Shown: piece by piece, positions 46,081 to 55,498 of the stretch | How the letters are laid out: the number at the start of each line of letters is the position of its first letter | Numbering within the stretch: position 1 is the first letter of the stretch | Assembly: GCA_963747375.1 (NCBI GenBank) | Contig: CAVVFL010000022.1 | Coordinates: 434,001-498,000, forward strand | DNA from: Sva-07 sp963747375 | GTDB taxonomy: Bacteria; Actinomycetota; Acidimicrobiia; Acidimicrobiales; Ilumatobacteraceae | DNA: 64,000 nt | Direction: 5' to 3' | Program-made: the position numbers and the translations under genes | The notes under the pieces: model-generated | What the model was told of the DNA's origin: nothing | What the model saw: only the letters and a program-made list of their open reading frames with translations | Databases searched by the model: none

Positions 46081-47160
46081 ATGACCCCCGGTTCGATGCG
46101 TTTCGGCACCTACGTCGGCATTCCCGTGCGAGCCCACTGGAGCATGGCCATCGTCGCGGCCTTGTTCGGCGTCAACCTGACCGCACATCTCGGCGTCGTC
46201 GCCGGCCTCGTCGCCACGGCCACCTTCTTCGCCTCGATCCTCGCCCACGAGTTCGGCCATGCCCTCGTCGCCCGCCGCTACGGCGTGCAGACCCGGTCGA
46301 TCGACCTGTGGGCGCTCGGCGGCGTCGCCCAACTCGATCGGGAGCCGCCCACACCGCGGGCCGACGGGCTCATTGCCCTCGCCGGCCCCGCAGTGAGCCT
46401 CGCCATCGGTGTCGTTGCATTCGCCGCCGGAATCGGACTGCAGTCACAGGTGCTCGCCTGGATCGGGTTCGTCAACATGATCCTCGCCGTGTTCAACATG
46501 CTCCCCGGCGCACCACTCGACGGTGGTCGCGTGCTGCGGGCCTACCGATGGGCGCGTACCGGCGACAAGTACCGCGCGATGCGTGACGCCGCCAACGCGG
46601 GCCGGGTCCTCGGCTGGAGTATCGCTGCGCTCGGCCTGATGCTCGTGCTCAACGGCAACTTCGGGGTGTTCATCCTGATCACCGGCGTGTTCATCGCGAT
46701 GAATGCGCGAGCCGAGATCATGTCGTCGTACATCGCCGAGCAACTCGACGGCATCAAGGTCCGCGACCTCACCTGGTTCGGGGTCGCCCAGGCCGGCACC
46801 GACATGGACGCCGACTCGATGATCTGGCAGCGCCAACGACTCGGCGACGTGGGTGCTGTCGCAGTCGTCGACGACGACGGTCGTCTCGACGGCCTCGTCA
46901 TGGAGGAACAGCTGTGGGCGATCCCGTCGGAGCGGCGACCACTCGTCATGCTGACCCAACTGATGGTGCCGTTCAGCACGCTCGCCAAGGCGTCACTCGA
47001 CGAAGACCTCACCGCCGTTCTGCCCCGACTCAACCCGCTCCGCCCAGTCGTCACCGTGTGGAACGGCGAGAAACTCCTCGGCATCGTGCCACCCAAGCGA
47101 CTCGAGGAGCGTCTCAAGCAGGCCCAGCGCGCCGCCTTTCCCCACCGCGCCCCGACCTGA
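46081..47160 (+). CDS. Site-2 (M50) membrane metalloprotease with CBS-like domain
   Basis: 359 aa, unbroken. Zinc motif HEFGH in ILAHEFGHALVARRYG and the distal NMLPGAPLDGGRVLRA, both within membrane helices, as in Rip3-type actinobacterial proteases. Five to six helices in the first 220 residues. Residues 240-350 form a CBS-pair-like cytoplasmic domain (VGAVAVVDDDGRLDGLV, RPVVTVWNGEKLLGIVP). Such proteases cleave membrane-bound anti-sigma or other regulators. It sits alone among catabolic genes and converges with the PRT gene through a palindrome. Confidence 0.92.
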   Translation: MTPGSMRFGTYVGIPVRAHWSMAIVAALFGVNLTAHLGVVAGLVATATFFASILAHEFGHALVARRYGVQTRSIDLWALGGVAQLDREPPTPRADGLIALAGPAVSLAIGVVAFAAGIGLQSQVLAWIGFVNMILAVFNMLPGAPLDGGRVLRAYRWARTGDKYRAMRDAANAGRVLGWSIAALGLMLVLNGNFGVFILITGVFIAMNARAEIMSSYIAEQLDGIKVRDLTWFGVAQAGTDMDADSMIWQRQRLGDVGAVAVVDDDGRLDGLVMEEQLWAIPSERRPLVMLTQLMVPFSTLAKASLDEDLTAVLPRLNPLRPVVTVWNGEKLLGIVPPKRLEERLKQAQRAAFPHRAPT

Positions 47161-47195
47161 GTGTTACGTCTGGGGTCAGACCCCGGACGTAACAC
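47161..47195. repeat. Long palindrome with GGGGTCAGACCCC core
   Basis: GTGTTACGTC and GACGTAACAC are perfect 10-base arms around TGGGGTCAGACCCCG, giving a 17-bp stem with one mismatch. It begins at the protease stop codon and may act as terminator. The GGGGTCAGACCCC core recalls dispersed REP-like palindromes found in many bacteria. Confidence 0.75.
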
Positions 47196-47207
47196 CATTG
47201 CGGGGAT

Positions 47208-47705
47208 TCAGGCGTCCTTGACCGTCCACTCGCGCTTGGCGACGGGATCCTTGTCGCTCCACGGGAAGTTGATCCACATGTCGGTGCGCTTCCAGATGTA
47301 GTCGCACTTCACCAGCGAGTGCGACTTCTCGTACAACACGCCGGTGCGCACCTCGGCGACCTTGCCGGCACAGAACTTCTGGACCGAGAGCAACGTGTGC
47401 CCCGTGTCGGCGACGTCGTCGACGATCAGGATGCGAGCATCGGACACGTCGACGAAGTCGGGAGCGGGCGGCAGGATCCGTGGGACCTCGAGGCGCTCGT
47501 CGACACCGGTGTAGAACTCGACGTTCATCGTGTAGACGTTCTTCACCGACAGCGCATAGCCGATGGCGCCGCCGATCAGCAGCCCACCGCGGGCGATGGC
47601 GAGCACCATGTCGGGCTCGTAGTCGCTGTCGGCCACCATCTGGGCCAGGTCACGAGAGGCCTCCCCGAAGATGTCCCAGGTCATGATCTCGCGCTCGTCA
47701 GGCAT
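47208..47705 (-). CDS. Phosphoribosyltransferase (xanthine/hypoxanthine type)
   Basis: 165 aa from ATG at 47705 (MPDEREIMTWDIFGEAS). The PRPP loop is RILIVDDVADTGHTLLSV, the PPi loop is LAIARGGLLIGG, and the C terminus KCDYIWKRTDMWINFPW is typical of Gpt/HPRT-like archaeal-type enzymes. It salvages a free purine base to a nucleotide. It is downstream, same strand, of a xanthine-dehydrogenase-type operon (87 bases), so purine turnover would fit both. Base specificity is inferred. Confidence 0.85.
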   Translation of the reverse strand: MPDEREIMTWDIFGEASRDLAQMVADSDYEPDMVLAIARGGLLIGGAIGYALSVKNVYTMNVEFYTGVDERLEVPRILPPAPDFVDVSDARILIVDDVADTGHTLLSVQKFCAGKVAEVRTGVLYEKSHSLVKCDYIWKRTDMWINFPWSDKDPVAKREWTVKDA

Positions 47706-47792
47706 GCGATCCGAACCTAGCCGCCACCACGGTGAGCTCCTCCAATTCAGGCTGTGACGCGTGGTGTCCGGCACCAATCGCCATGTCCGGCA

Positions 47793-50115
47793 TCACAGGC
47801 AGATGTCGCTCGGGCGGACGGGGACGCGCTCCAGGGGTCGGCCGACACCGTCGACCTGTCGCAGCGCGTCACGGATCGCGTTGACGATCGCCGGCGTCGT
47901 CGAGATGCACGGTGCTTCGCCGACACCCTTCGCTCCGAGTGGAGCGTGCGGATCGGGCTCCTCGATCAACGTGGCCACCACCTCGGGCATGTCGAGGAAC
48001 GTCGGCAGCAGATAGTCGGTGAAGTTGCCGTTGCGGATCACACCGTCGATCTGGATGATCTCCTCCATCACGGCCAGCCCGAGCCCCTGAGCGATGCCGC
48101 CCTCGATCTGGCCGAGCACCGACAGCGGGTTCAGCGCCCGCCCGACATCTTGCGCCGTGGCGATCTGCACCACCTTGACGAGGCCGAGTTCGGGGTCGAC
48201 GTCGACCACGGCGCGATGCGCGACGAATCCGAACGCCGTGTGGCAGTTGCCCTGGCCGTTCTCGTCGAGCTCCTCGGTCGGCGGATGGCGGTACTCCACC
48301 GTCTCGTCGAACTCGACACCCGCCGTCGCGTCGGCGACCGAGATGCGCCAACCGGACACCGTGTCGACGATGTCGGTCTCCTGCACCGCCAGACGGATCG
48401 GGTCGATGTCGTGCACGCGACCGACGTGCTCGAACATCCGCTCGCGCACGGTCCGACACGCAGCGTCGACCGCTCCCCCGCTCATCCACGTCTGACGCGA
48501 CGCCGACGTCGAACCGGACGAGCCCACCTGGGTGTCGATGCGATCGAGTTCCACCTCGTCGACGCCCAGGATCGTGCGAGCGATCTGCGGGGCGATCGTC
48601 ACGAAACCCTGGCCGACTTCCGAGGTGGCGAACTTCAGCGTGGCGACGCCGTTCGACAGTCGACATCGAGCGGTCGCGTAGTCGTCGAAGCCCTCGGAAT
48701 ACATGAGGTTCTTGATCGCCACGCCCCAGCCGACCCCGCGCACGATGTCGGGCCGGTCTGCGGTACGGCCCGCCCCACCGGGGAGTCGCATCGCGTCGAG
48801 GACGCCGTCGGCACTCGGGTGGCCACCGATCGGCGCATCCGGCATCGGAAGTGCTGCGGTGTCACGGATGCACTGCTCGACCGGGGCGACGTTCAGCACC
48901 GGCTGACCGGTGATCAGACGCGTCGCCCGTTCGCATTGCGTTGCGGAGCCTGATCTCGACCGGATCGATGCCGCACGCGAGCGCCAGCTTGTCCATCTGG
49001 GACTCGTGGGCGAAGCACGCCTGCACCACCCCGAATCCGCGCATCGCGCCGCACGGCAGGTGATTGGTGCGCACGGCGTAGCCGTCGACGACCGCATTCG
49101 CGCATCGGTACGGGCCCTGCGTGTGCGTGACCGCGTTGATCAGGACGGCCGACGACGTCGAGGCGTACGCCCCACCGTCGAAGACCATGCGTGACTCGAT
49201 CTTGAGGATCTCGCCGTCAGCGGTGGCGTGATGACGCATCCAGATGGTCGCAGGGTGACGATGAACGTGCCCCAGGAAGCTCTCGGCGCGGCTGTAGGCG
49301 ATCCGCACCGGCCGGCCGAGCCGCAACGCGAGCAGGCACGTGTGCACCTGCAGGCTGATGTCCTCCCGTGCGCCGAACGCCCCGCCGACACCACCGAGCA
49401 CGAGCCGGACCGAGTCGACCGGCAGATCGAGACACGCGGCGATCTGCGCCCGATCCTCGTGGAGCCACTGCGTGGCGACATGCAGTTCGACTCCTCGGCC
49501 ACCGGCATCGGGAACGGCAAGCGCCGCTTCGAGCCCGAGGAACGCCTGATCCTGCATGCCGATCTCGTAGGTCCCCTCGACGACGACGTCACCGGTGAGT
49601 TCGATGTCGCCGGTGACGATGCGCTGGTGCCGGATCAGGTTGCCGTCGGGATGAATCGGGGCATGGCTCCCGTCGATCGCCGCCTCGGGGTCGAGGAGGG
49701 GTTCGAGCAGTTCCCACTCCACCACGATCGCGGCGAGCGCCCGGCGGCACGTCTCGGGATGATCGGCGGCGACCGCGGCGATCGGTTCGCCCACGTAACG
49801 GACCACGTCGGCGGCGAACACCGGCTGATCCTGACTGATCAGGCCGTAGGTGAGCTTCCCGGGCACGTCGTCGGCGGTGATCACGGCCTCGACGCCGTCG
49901 ATCTTCCAGGCGGCGCTCACGTCGATGGACAGGATCCGGGCAGACGGGTGCGGCGAGCGCAGGGTGGCACCCCACAGGCAGCCGTCCGCCGACAGGTCGG
50001 AGGAGAATTCGAAGCTCCCCTGCACCTTGGCGGTGCCATCGGGACGCGCAGGCGAGGTGCCGATCGTGCCCTCACGGGTCGGCGAGCGGACGCTGGGAGC
50101 TTCGGTGATCGTCAT
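47793..50115 (-). CDS. Xanthine-dehydrogenase-type molybdopterin subunit (frameshifted)
   Basis: About 773 aa. Large molybdenum subunit of the xanthine oxidase family: DGTAKVQGSFEFSSD, VVRYVGEPIAAVAADHPETC, VLGGVGGAFGAREDISLQ, LPCGAMRGFGVVQACFAHES, and near the C terminus the catalytic Glu in LGAKGVGEAPCISTTPA. A +1 shift near 48930, just after LRNAMRTGDA. ATG at 50115 overlaps the Fe-S subunit's stop. It hydroxylates an N-heterocycle or oxidises an aldehyde with water. The CO-dehydrogenase active-site AYRCSFR loop is absent, so CO oxidation is unlikely. Confidence 0.9.
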
Positions 50116-50600
50116 GGCACCCGCCTCCGATCGACGGCGACGCGCTGGACCGCGTCGATGATGCGGCCGTAGCCGGTGCAGCGACAGACGTTGCCGGCCA
50201 GTTCCTCACGGATCTCGGTCTCGGTGGGCTGGCCGCTGCGTTCGAGCAGGTCGTGCACCGCCATGATCAGCCCGGGCGTACAGAAACCGCACTGGACCGC
50301 ACCCGCCTCGACGAACGCAGCCTGCACGTCCGAGGGTGAGCCGATCGGAGCGACGCCTTCGATGGTCACGATCGGTTGACCGACTGCGCTCGCGGCCATC
50401 ACCAGGCAGGAACACACCAGCACGCCATCGACCATCACGCTGCACGAGCCGCATTCGCCCTGCTCACAGGCGCCTTTGGTCCCCATCAGGCCCAGCCGGT
50501 CGCGCAACACGTCGAGCAGGCTCTCACCCAACCAGGAGTCGGTCACCTCGCGCGATGTTCCGTTGACGTCGAGGACGTAGTGGTCGCTGTCGTGGCTCAT
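50112..50600 (-). CDS. Xanthine-dehydrogenase-type 2Fe-2S subunit
   Basis: 162 aa. Plant-type 2Fe-2S cluster Cys45, Cys50, Cys53 and Cys65 (GACEQGECGSCSVMVDG), and a second cluster in AVQCGFCTPG and GNVCRCTGYG. It transfers electrons from molybdenum to FAD. ATG at 50600 overlaps the FAD-subunit stop (ATGA) and its own stop overlaps the molybdenum-subunit start, so the three are tightly coupled. Confidence 0.95.
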   Translation of the reverse strand: MSHDSDHYVLDVNGTSREVTDSWLGESLLDVLRDRLGLMGTKGACEQGECGSCSVMVDGVLVCSCLVMAASAVGQPIVTIEGVAPIGSPSDVQAAFVEAGAVQCGFCTPGLIMAVHDLLERSGQPTETEIREELAGNVCRCTGYGRIIDAVQRVAVDRRRVP

Positions 50601-51460
50601 GCGGCCGCCTCCGCGTTCGACGCGCGTCGCACCAGTCGTTTGGCGAGCACGCCGACAGCGTGTCGCCGGTACTCGGCGCTCGAGCGATGATCGGTGATCG
50701 GTGAGCTCTCCATCGACACCAGTTCGGAGAATCGATCGAGATCGGTCGGCGCGACCTCGAACGTCGCGAAGTCGATCGAGGATTCGAGATGCTGTTCCGC
50801 CTCGGGACATCGCAGGACGGTCGGGCCGACCGAGCCGAGCGCCACGGCCACACTCCGGCGCTCGGCGTCGAGCACGACGCACGTGCTGGCCACGGCGATC
50901 ACCATGGCATTGCGCACGCCGACCTTGGCGTATCCCTGCCAACCGGTGATCAACGGCAGGGTGATCGACACGATCATCTCGCCCGGCATCAGTGCGGTGC
51001 GTTTCACACCGACCATGAACTCCGTCACTGCCATCGTGCGACGACCAGCGGCCGACGCGAGCTCGACGGTGGCGTCGAGCGCCGCCAACACCGGCAAGCC
51101 GTCGCCGGCGGGCGAGCAGGTGGCGAGATTGCCGCCGAGCGTGGCGGCGTTGCGGATCTGCGGCGATCCCACCGTACGCGCTGCCTGCCCGAGCGCCGGG
51201 AACATCTCGCCGAGGGGGCCGGTCTCGATCTCTCGGTAGCAGACCGCGGCACCGATCGTGACCGATGCTGCCGACCGGTCGCGACGCCACGATCGCAGTT
51301 CGGTGATCCGGTTCACCACGACGACGCTGCCACCCGGGCGGCGGTGGCCGTCGTTGACCTCGACCATGAGATCGGTTCCACCGGCGAGCACGGTCGCCGC
51401 CGGGTCCTGCGCCAGGTGAGCGACCGCGGCGTCGACGGAGTCTGGAACGTGGACCGGCAT
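50597..51460 (-). CDS. Xanthine-dehydrogenase-type FAD subunit
   Basis: 287 aa from ATG at 51460, with an overlapping GTG at 51463. FAD-binding motifs: TVLAGGTDLMVEVNDG and NAATLGGNLATCSPAGDGLP. The C-terminal CO_deh_flav_C-like domain includes GMVIAVAST-type sequence and DHRSSAEYRRHAVGVL. First gene of the FAD, Fe-S, Mo operon. The promoter box at 51469-51474 points to a leaderless transcript. Confidence 0.92.
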   Translation of the reverse strand: MPVHVPDSVDAAVAHLAQDPAATVLAGGTDLMVEVNDGHRRPGGSVVVVNRITELRSWRRDRSAASVTIGAAVCYREIETGPLGEMFPALGQAARTVGSPQIRNAATLGGNLATCSPAGDGLPVLAALDATVELASAAGRRTMAVTEFMVGVKRTALMPGEMIVSITLPLITGWQGYAKVGVRNAMVIAVASTCVVLDAERRSVAVALGSVGPTVLRCPEAEQHLESSIDFATFEVAPTDLDRFSELVSMESSPITDHRSSAEYRRHAVGVLAKRLVRRASNAEAAA

Positions 51461-51468
51461 CACGCGTG

Positions 51469-51474
51469 ACTGTA
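51469..51474 (-). promoter_or_regulatory. Leaderless -10 element for the molybdoenzyme operon
   Basis: TACAGT on the minus strand, five bases from GTG 51463 and eight from ATG 51460. No ribosome site. Confidence 0.5.
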
Positions 51475-51597
51475 CAAAACACCGAGGTCACGCACGCGGT
51501 CAACGTGGCGGATTCACACTCCCGCAACGAACGACATGCCCGGGCAACACGGCCGCGTCGCCGATCGAGTGACCAGTGCGATGCGCAATGCTGCTGC

Positions 51598-51603
51598 TAC
51601 CTT
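51598..51603 (+). promoter_or_regulatory. Leaderless -10 element for the PIG-V-like gene
   Basis: TACCTT six bases before the GTG at 51610; supports that start over the longer in-frame extension to 51466. Confidence 0.45.
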
Positions 51604-51609
51604 CTCGCC

Positions 51610-52845
51610 GTGCCCTCCAAGGTGAACGACGTCCCCGTCGCCGACACCGCCGTCACATCGGACCGGGCACACTGGCATCGGGCGCTGTTCGTCGGCATGG
51701 CCGCGTACATCGTGTCGCGCCTGTGCGTGATCGCGGCCGCCGGCGTCCGCGCCTCGCAGATGGCCGTCGACGCACGCAAGGACGGCATCGCCGAACCAAC
51801 CGCCTACCAGACGATCACCAACGTGCTGACGTCGTGGGACGGCCGTTGGTACCTGGAACTCATACGACGCGGGTACCCCGACTCGGTCCCGGCGAACATC
51901 ACCTACGAACAACTCGAGGCCCGCGCCGCGTTCTTCCCCGTCTACCCATGGACGGTGCGTGTGGTCGATGCCGTGCTGCCGGGCGGCGACACGTTCGCGG
52001 CACTCTTCGTCAACTTCGTGCTCGGCGCCGTCGCCGTCGTCCTGGTCGGCCTGCTCGCCCGCCGTCTCTACTCGGTGTCGGTCGCGGCACGGGCCATGAC
52101 GCTCTTCGCGGTGTTCCCCGGCAGTTTCGTGCTGTCGTTCGCCTACTCCGAAGCAGTGCTGATCGTGCTCGCCGCGGCATGTCTGTTGTTCCTGATCGAG
52201 GAACGGTGGGTGCTCGCGGGCATCTTCGCTGCGGTCGCCACCGGAGCGCGACCGAACGGGCTCGCGGTCGTGGCCGCCTGCGCCGTCGCCAGCTTCCTCG
52301 CCATCCGACGCCACCGCGACTGGTGGTCGCTGATCGCCCCGATCCTCTCGCCGCTCGGTTTCATCGCGTTCCAGTGGTACGTCGGCCACACCGCCGCAGA
52401 GCGCGGCGTGTGGTTCCGGGTCCAACGCGAAGCCTGGTCGGAAGGGACGAGTTTCGGTGCCACGGCGATCACCAACTCGTACGACTTCCTCACCAACCCC
52501 CTGGGGTCCCCGACCGATGCGCTCACCGCACTCTCCGTCATAGCGCTCATCGCGATGATCTACTGCGCATGGAAGGTACGGCTCTCATGGGTACTCGTGG
52601 CCTACAGCGCCGCGGTGATCGCCCTCATGTTGGTCCCCGAGACCGTGACCGCTCGCCCGCGCTTCTTGTTCACGGCCTTCCCGCTCTTCATCGCCGTCGC
52701 AGCCTGGTGGCCCGACCCCGACGACGACCCCGACCATCACCGGGCGAGCTGGGATCGCGCCGGCTGGGATCTGACACTGGTGCTGTGCGGCGCCGGACTC
52801 GTCGCCGTGACCGGGCTGTACGCCGCATTCGGCGCCATCCCGTAG
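51610..52845 (+). CDS. PIG-V-like membrane mannosyltransferase
   Basis: 411 aa from GTG at 51610. A polytopic GT-C protein with about ten helices. The first extracytoplasmic loop reads LTSWDGRWYLELIRRGYP, the W-D-x-x-W-Y...GY signature of PIG-V and related actinobacterial mannosyltransferases, with the acidic catalytic residue. FFPVYPWTVRVVDAVLP and GARPNGLAVVAACAVA are family features. It would use a polyprenyl-phosphate mannose donor outside the membrane, which fits the polyprenol-phosphate mannose synthase gene 60 bases downstream. Confidence 0.85.
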   Translation: MPSKVNDVPVADTAVTSDRAHWHRALFVGMAAYIVSRLCVIAAAGVRASQMAVDARKDGIAEPTAYQTITNVLTSWDGRWYLELIRRGYPDSVPANITYEQLEARAAFFPVYPWTVRVVDAVLPGGDTFAALFVNFVLGAVAVVLVGLLARRLYSVSVAARAMTLFAVFPGSFVLSFAYSEAVLIVLAAACLLFLIEERWVLAGIFAAVATGARPNGLAVVAACAVASFLAIRRHRDWWSLIAPILSPLGFIAFQWYVGHTAAERGVWFRVQREAWSEGTSFGATAITNSYDFLTNPLGSPTDALTALSVIALIAMIYCAWKVRLSWVLVAYSAAVIALMLVPETVTARPRFLFTAFPLFIAVAAWWPDPDDDPDHHRASWDRAGWDLTLVLCGAGLVAVTGLYAAFGAIP

Positions 52846-52906
52846 CCGTGCGGGCCCCGCCGAGCGCCGCGTCGAGCCGAGGCCCGTCAAGTAGCCTCAG
52901 CGAACC

Positions 52907-53660
52907 GTGCGCACGCTGATCATCGTGCCGACCCACAACGAGGCGGCGAACATCTGTGAACTCCTCGATCAACTCGACGCGCACGTCCCCGATGCCGATG
53001 TCGTGGTCGTCGACGACGATTCGTCCGACGCGACGCGCTCACTCGTCCGCGAGCGACTCGACGACGCCGGCCGGCTGCGGCTGATCGAACGCCCCGAGAA
53101 ACGCGGACTCGGCGACGCCTATCGCGAGGCGTTCCGGCTCGCCCTCGACGAGGGGTACGACGCTGTCGTGCAGATCGACGCCGACCTCTCCCACGACCCG
53201 GCCGCACTGCCGGTCATGCTCGCCGTTGCCGACCAGGGCATTCCCGTCGTGATCGGATCCCGGTACATCCCGGGCGGCACGGTGACGGGTTGGCCTCGCC
53301 GCCGGACGTGGCTGTCGCGGTGGGCCAATCGCTATGTGGCAGTGATGTTGGGCCTGGCCATCAACGATGCGACGGCGGGATATCGCGTGTACCGCGCTCG
53401 ATGCGCTGCGAACCATCGGCCTCGACGACCTGCAGGCCAGCGGCTACGGGTTCCAGGTCGAGATGACCTACCGAGCCGTTCGCGCCGGGCTCGGCGTCGT
53501 CGAGATCCCGATCGCATTCCGGGACCGCATCGCGGGCCAGTCGAAGATGGACGGGCGGGTCGTCGTGGAGGCATTCCGACTCGTCACGGCGTGGGGCGTC
53601 AGCGACCTCGTCACGCTGCATCGACGGCGACGCGCCTACCGCACCGACGACTCGCGCTGA
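52907..53660 (+). CDS. Polyprenol-phosphate mannosyltransferase (Ppm1/DPM1-like, frameshifted)
   Basis: About 250 aa from GTG. GT2 family: IIVPTHNEAANICELL, DVVVVDDDSSDAT, metal motif QIDADLSHDPAALP, IGSRYIPGGTVTGWP, and after a +1 shift near 53392 ASGYGFQVEMTYRAVRAG with GQSKMDGRVVVEAF. This is the DPM1 pattern end to end. It transfers mannose from GDP-mannose to polyprenyl phosphate on the cytoplasmic face, supplying lipid-linked sugar to GT-C enzymes such as its neighbour upstream. No membrane anchor domain is fused. Confidence 0.9.
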
Positions 53661-53701
53661 GCCACCCCACTGTCGCGCTGATTGCTACGATTCGTCCGCT
53701 C

Positions 53702-54043
53702 ATGTCACGTCCCTCGCCACACACGACTCCGGTGGGACGGTTCGCCGACGGCCTCCTCGCCCGTGACCTGCCGCACCTCGAGGCACAACGACGTGCCGAC
53801 ACCGTGGCCTTCATCCAGACCCGGGTCGACGGACTGGCATCGTTCACGCGCTTCGGTGTCATCGTCATCAGCCGACTCGTCGATCTCCTCGGACGGCTCG
53901 TGGGCGCCTCGCGGGCGCTCGATGTCGCCGTGAGCGTTCGACTTCCGCTCCTGTCGGAGTACCCGCGGCTCGTGCGATCGCTCGGCTACACGTACGTGTG
54001 GGAGAAGTGGCCCGCGACCGCCGTCGACGGGAGCACGCCGTGA
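53702..54043 (+). CDS. Small protein coupled to GMC oxidoreductase
   Basis: 113 aa from ATG at 53702; a TACGAT box ends ten bases upstream. The sequence is helical (DLPHLEAQRRADTVAFIQTR, FGVIVISRLVDLLGRLVGAS, LPLLSEYPRLVRSLGYTYVW) with no signal peptide. The stop overlaps the GMC gene start as GTGA. Small tightly coupled partners precede some flavin oxidoreductases of this type and may be gamma-like subunits; that role is inferred. I do not recognise a named family. Confidence 0.65.
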   Translation: MSRPSPHTTPVGRFADGLLARDLPHLEAQRRADTVAFIQTRVDGLASFTRFGVIVISRLVDLLGRLVGASRALDVAVSVRLPLLSEYPRLVRSLGYTYVWEKWPATAVDGSTP

Positions 54044-55486
54044 GAGCCGAACGCCACCACGACTGCGACGTGCTCGTCATCGGATCGGGTGCGGGGGGCG
54101 CGACGACCGCCGCCACGCTCGCCGAAGCCGGCCACGACGTCCTGATCGTCGAGGAGGGCTCCTGGGTCCCGCAGGGGTCGGTCACACCGTTCTCGTTGGA
54201 GCAGATGAACCAGCAGTACCGGTCCGGCGGGGTCACCGTGGCCCTCGGGCTCCCGTCGATCGCCTACACCGAGGGGCGTTGCGCCGGCGGCGGCACCGAG
54301 GTCAACAGTGGGCTGTACCGCCGACCTCCCGGGTACACCCTCGATCGCTGGAGAACGGACTACGGCATCGTCGACTTCGCCACCGACGACCTCGAGGCGA
54401 TCTGCGACGAGGTCGAGGTCGCACTGAGTGTCCAGACCGTGCCCGGCGAGCAGACGCCGGCCAGCGACATCCTGGGCCGGGGTGCCGAGGCGCTCGGTTG
54501 GCAACACGACGAGATCCCCCGCTGGATGACGTATCCCGAGAGTGGACGCGCCGCTGACGGACGCCGCCAGAGCATGACCGAGACCTACCTTCCGCGGGCG
54601 ATTGCTGCCGGCGCGCGCCTGTTGACCGAGCATCGTCTCGACCACATCGTCATGCACGACTCCACGGCGTTGCGCGCGGAGCTGACCTCGACGATCGACG
54701 GCGAGCGACCCGTGACCATCAGTTTCCGCGACGTCATCGTGTGCGGCGGAGCCATCCAGACGCCGGCGATGCTGCAACGCTCGGGGTTGCGTCACCGCAT
54801 CGGACGGACGCTCGCCGTCCACCCCACCGTGAAGCTCGCCGCCCGGTTCGACAGCGAGGTCAACACCCCGAGCGACGTCGCGGTCATCCAGGTCAAGGAG
54901 TTCGCTCCCGAGATCTCGTTCGGCGGATCGGCGAGCCACCCCGGTCTCGTCGCGCTCGCACTCACCGACAACTGGCGCGAGTTCGGCCACGCCGTCACCG
55001 CCTGGCCGGAACTGGTCATCTACTACGCCGCGATCACCAGCCAGGGGCGTGGATGGGTGCAGGCAGTGCCCGGCCTGCGCGATCCGATCGTCACCTATCG
55101 CCTCACCCGGCGTGACCGCGACCTGCTCGGACGTGGGCTGGCCCGCCTCGCACTGTTGATGCTCGAGGCCGACGCGCTCGAGGTCTACCCGTCGTTCAGA
55201 GGCGCCCCGATCGTCCGCTCGCGACGTGACCTCGCAACCATGACGTCGGCGTTCTCGGCGAACAATGCGAGCGTCATGACGGTGCATCTCTGTTCGACCG
55301 CACCGATGGGCGAGGATCTCCGCCGATGCGCCACCGACAGCTTCGGACGGGTGCACGGCTCCAGGAACGTCTACGTCAACGACGCCTCGCTGTTGCCGGA
55401 CGCCGCCGGGTGTCAATCCGCAGGCATCGGTGATGGCGGTCGCCATCCGCAATGCGCGCCGATTCGTCGACGAGAGGGCAGGATGA
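54040..55486 (+). CDS. GMC-family FAD oxidoreductase (frameshifted)
   Basis: About 481 aa from GTG at 54040. FAD fold DVLVIGSGAGGATTAATLAE, substrate/FAD loop EGRCAGGGTEVNSGLYRRPP, VIVCGGAIQTPAMLQRSGL, and the C-terminal NVYVNDASLLPDA. A +1 shift near 55410 disguises the catalytic ending, which restores as GVNPQASVMAVAIRNARRF. Related to cholesterol/glucose-methanol-choline oxidases and MftG-like proteins. The substrate is probably an alcohol. It lies between lipid-linked sugar genes and epimerases. Confidence 0.87.
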
Positions 55487-55498
55487 CCACACGCATTC

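Noticed and set aside
47793..51463. Aerobic carbon monoxide dehydrogenase
   Set aside because: The CO-specific active-site loop is not seen in the large subunit and the context is nitrogen-heterocycle metabolism.
43604..55486. Mycofactocin locus, suggested by a creatininase-family gene, SDR and GMC oxidoreductase
   Set aside because: No MftA precursor peptide, MftB or MftC radical SAM gene is present, and the creatininase-like gene is coupled to a carbamoyl amidohydrolase instead.
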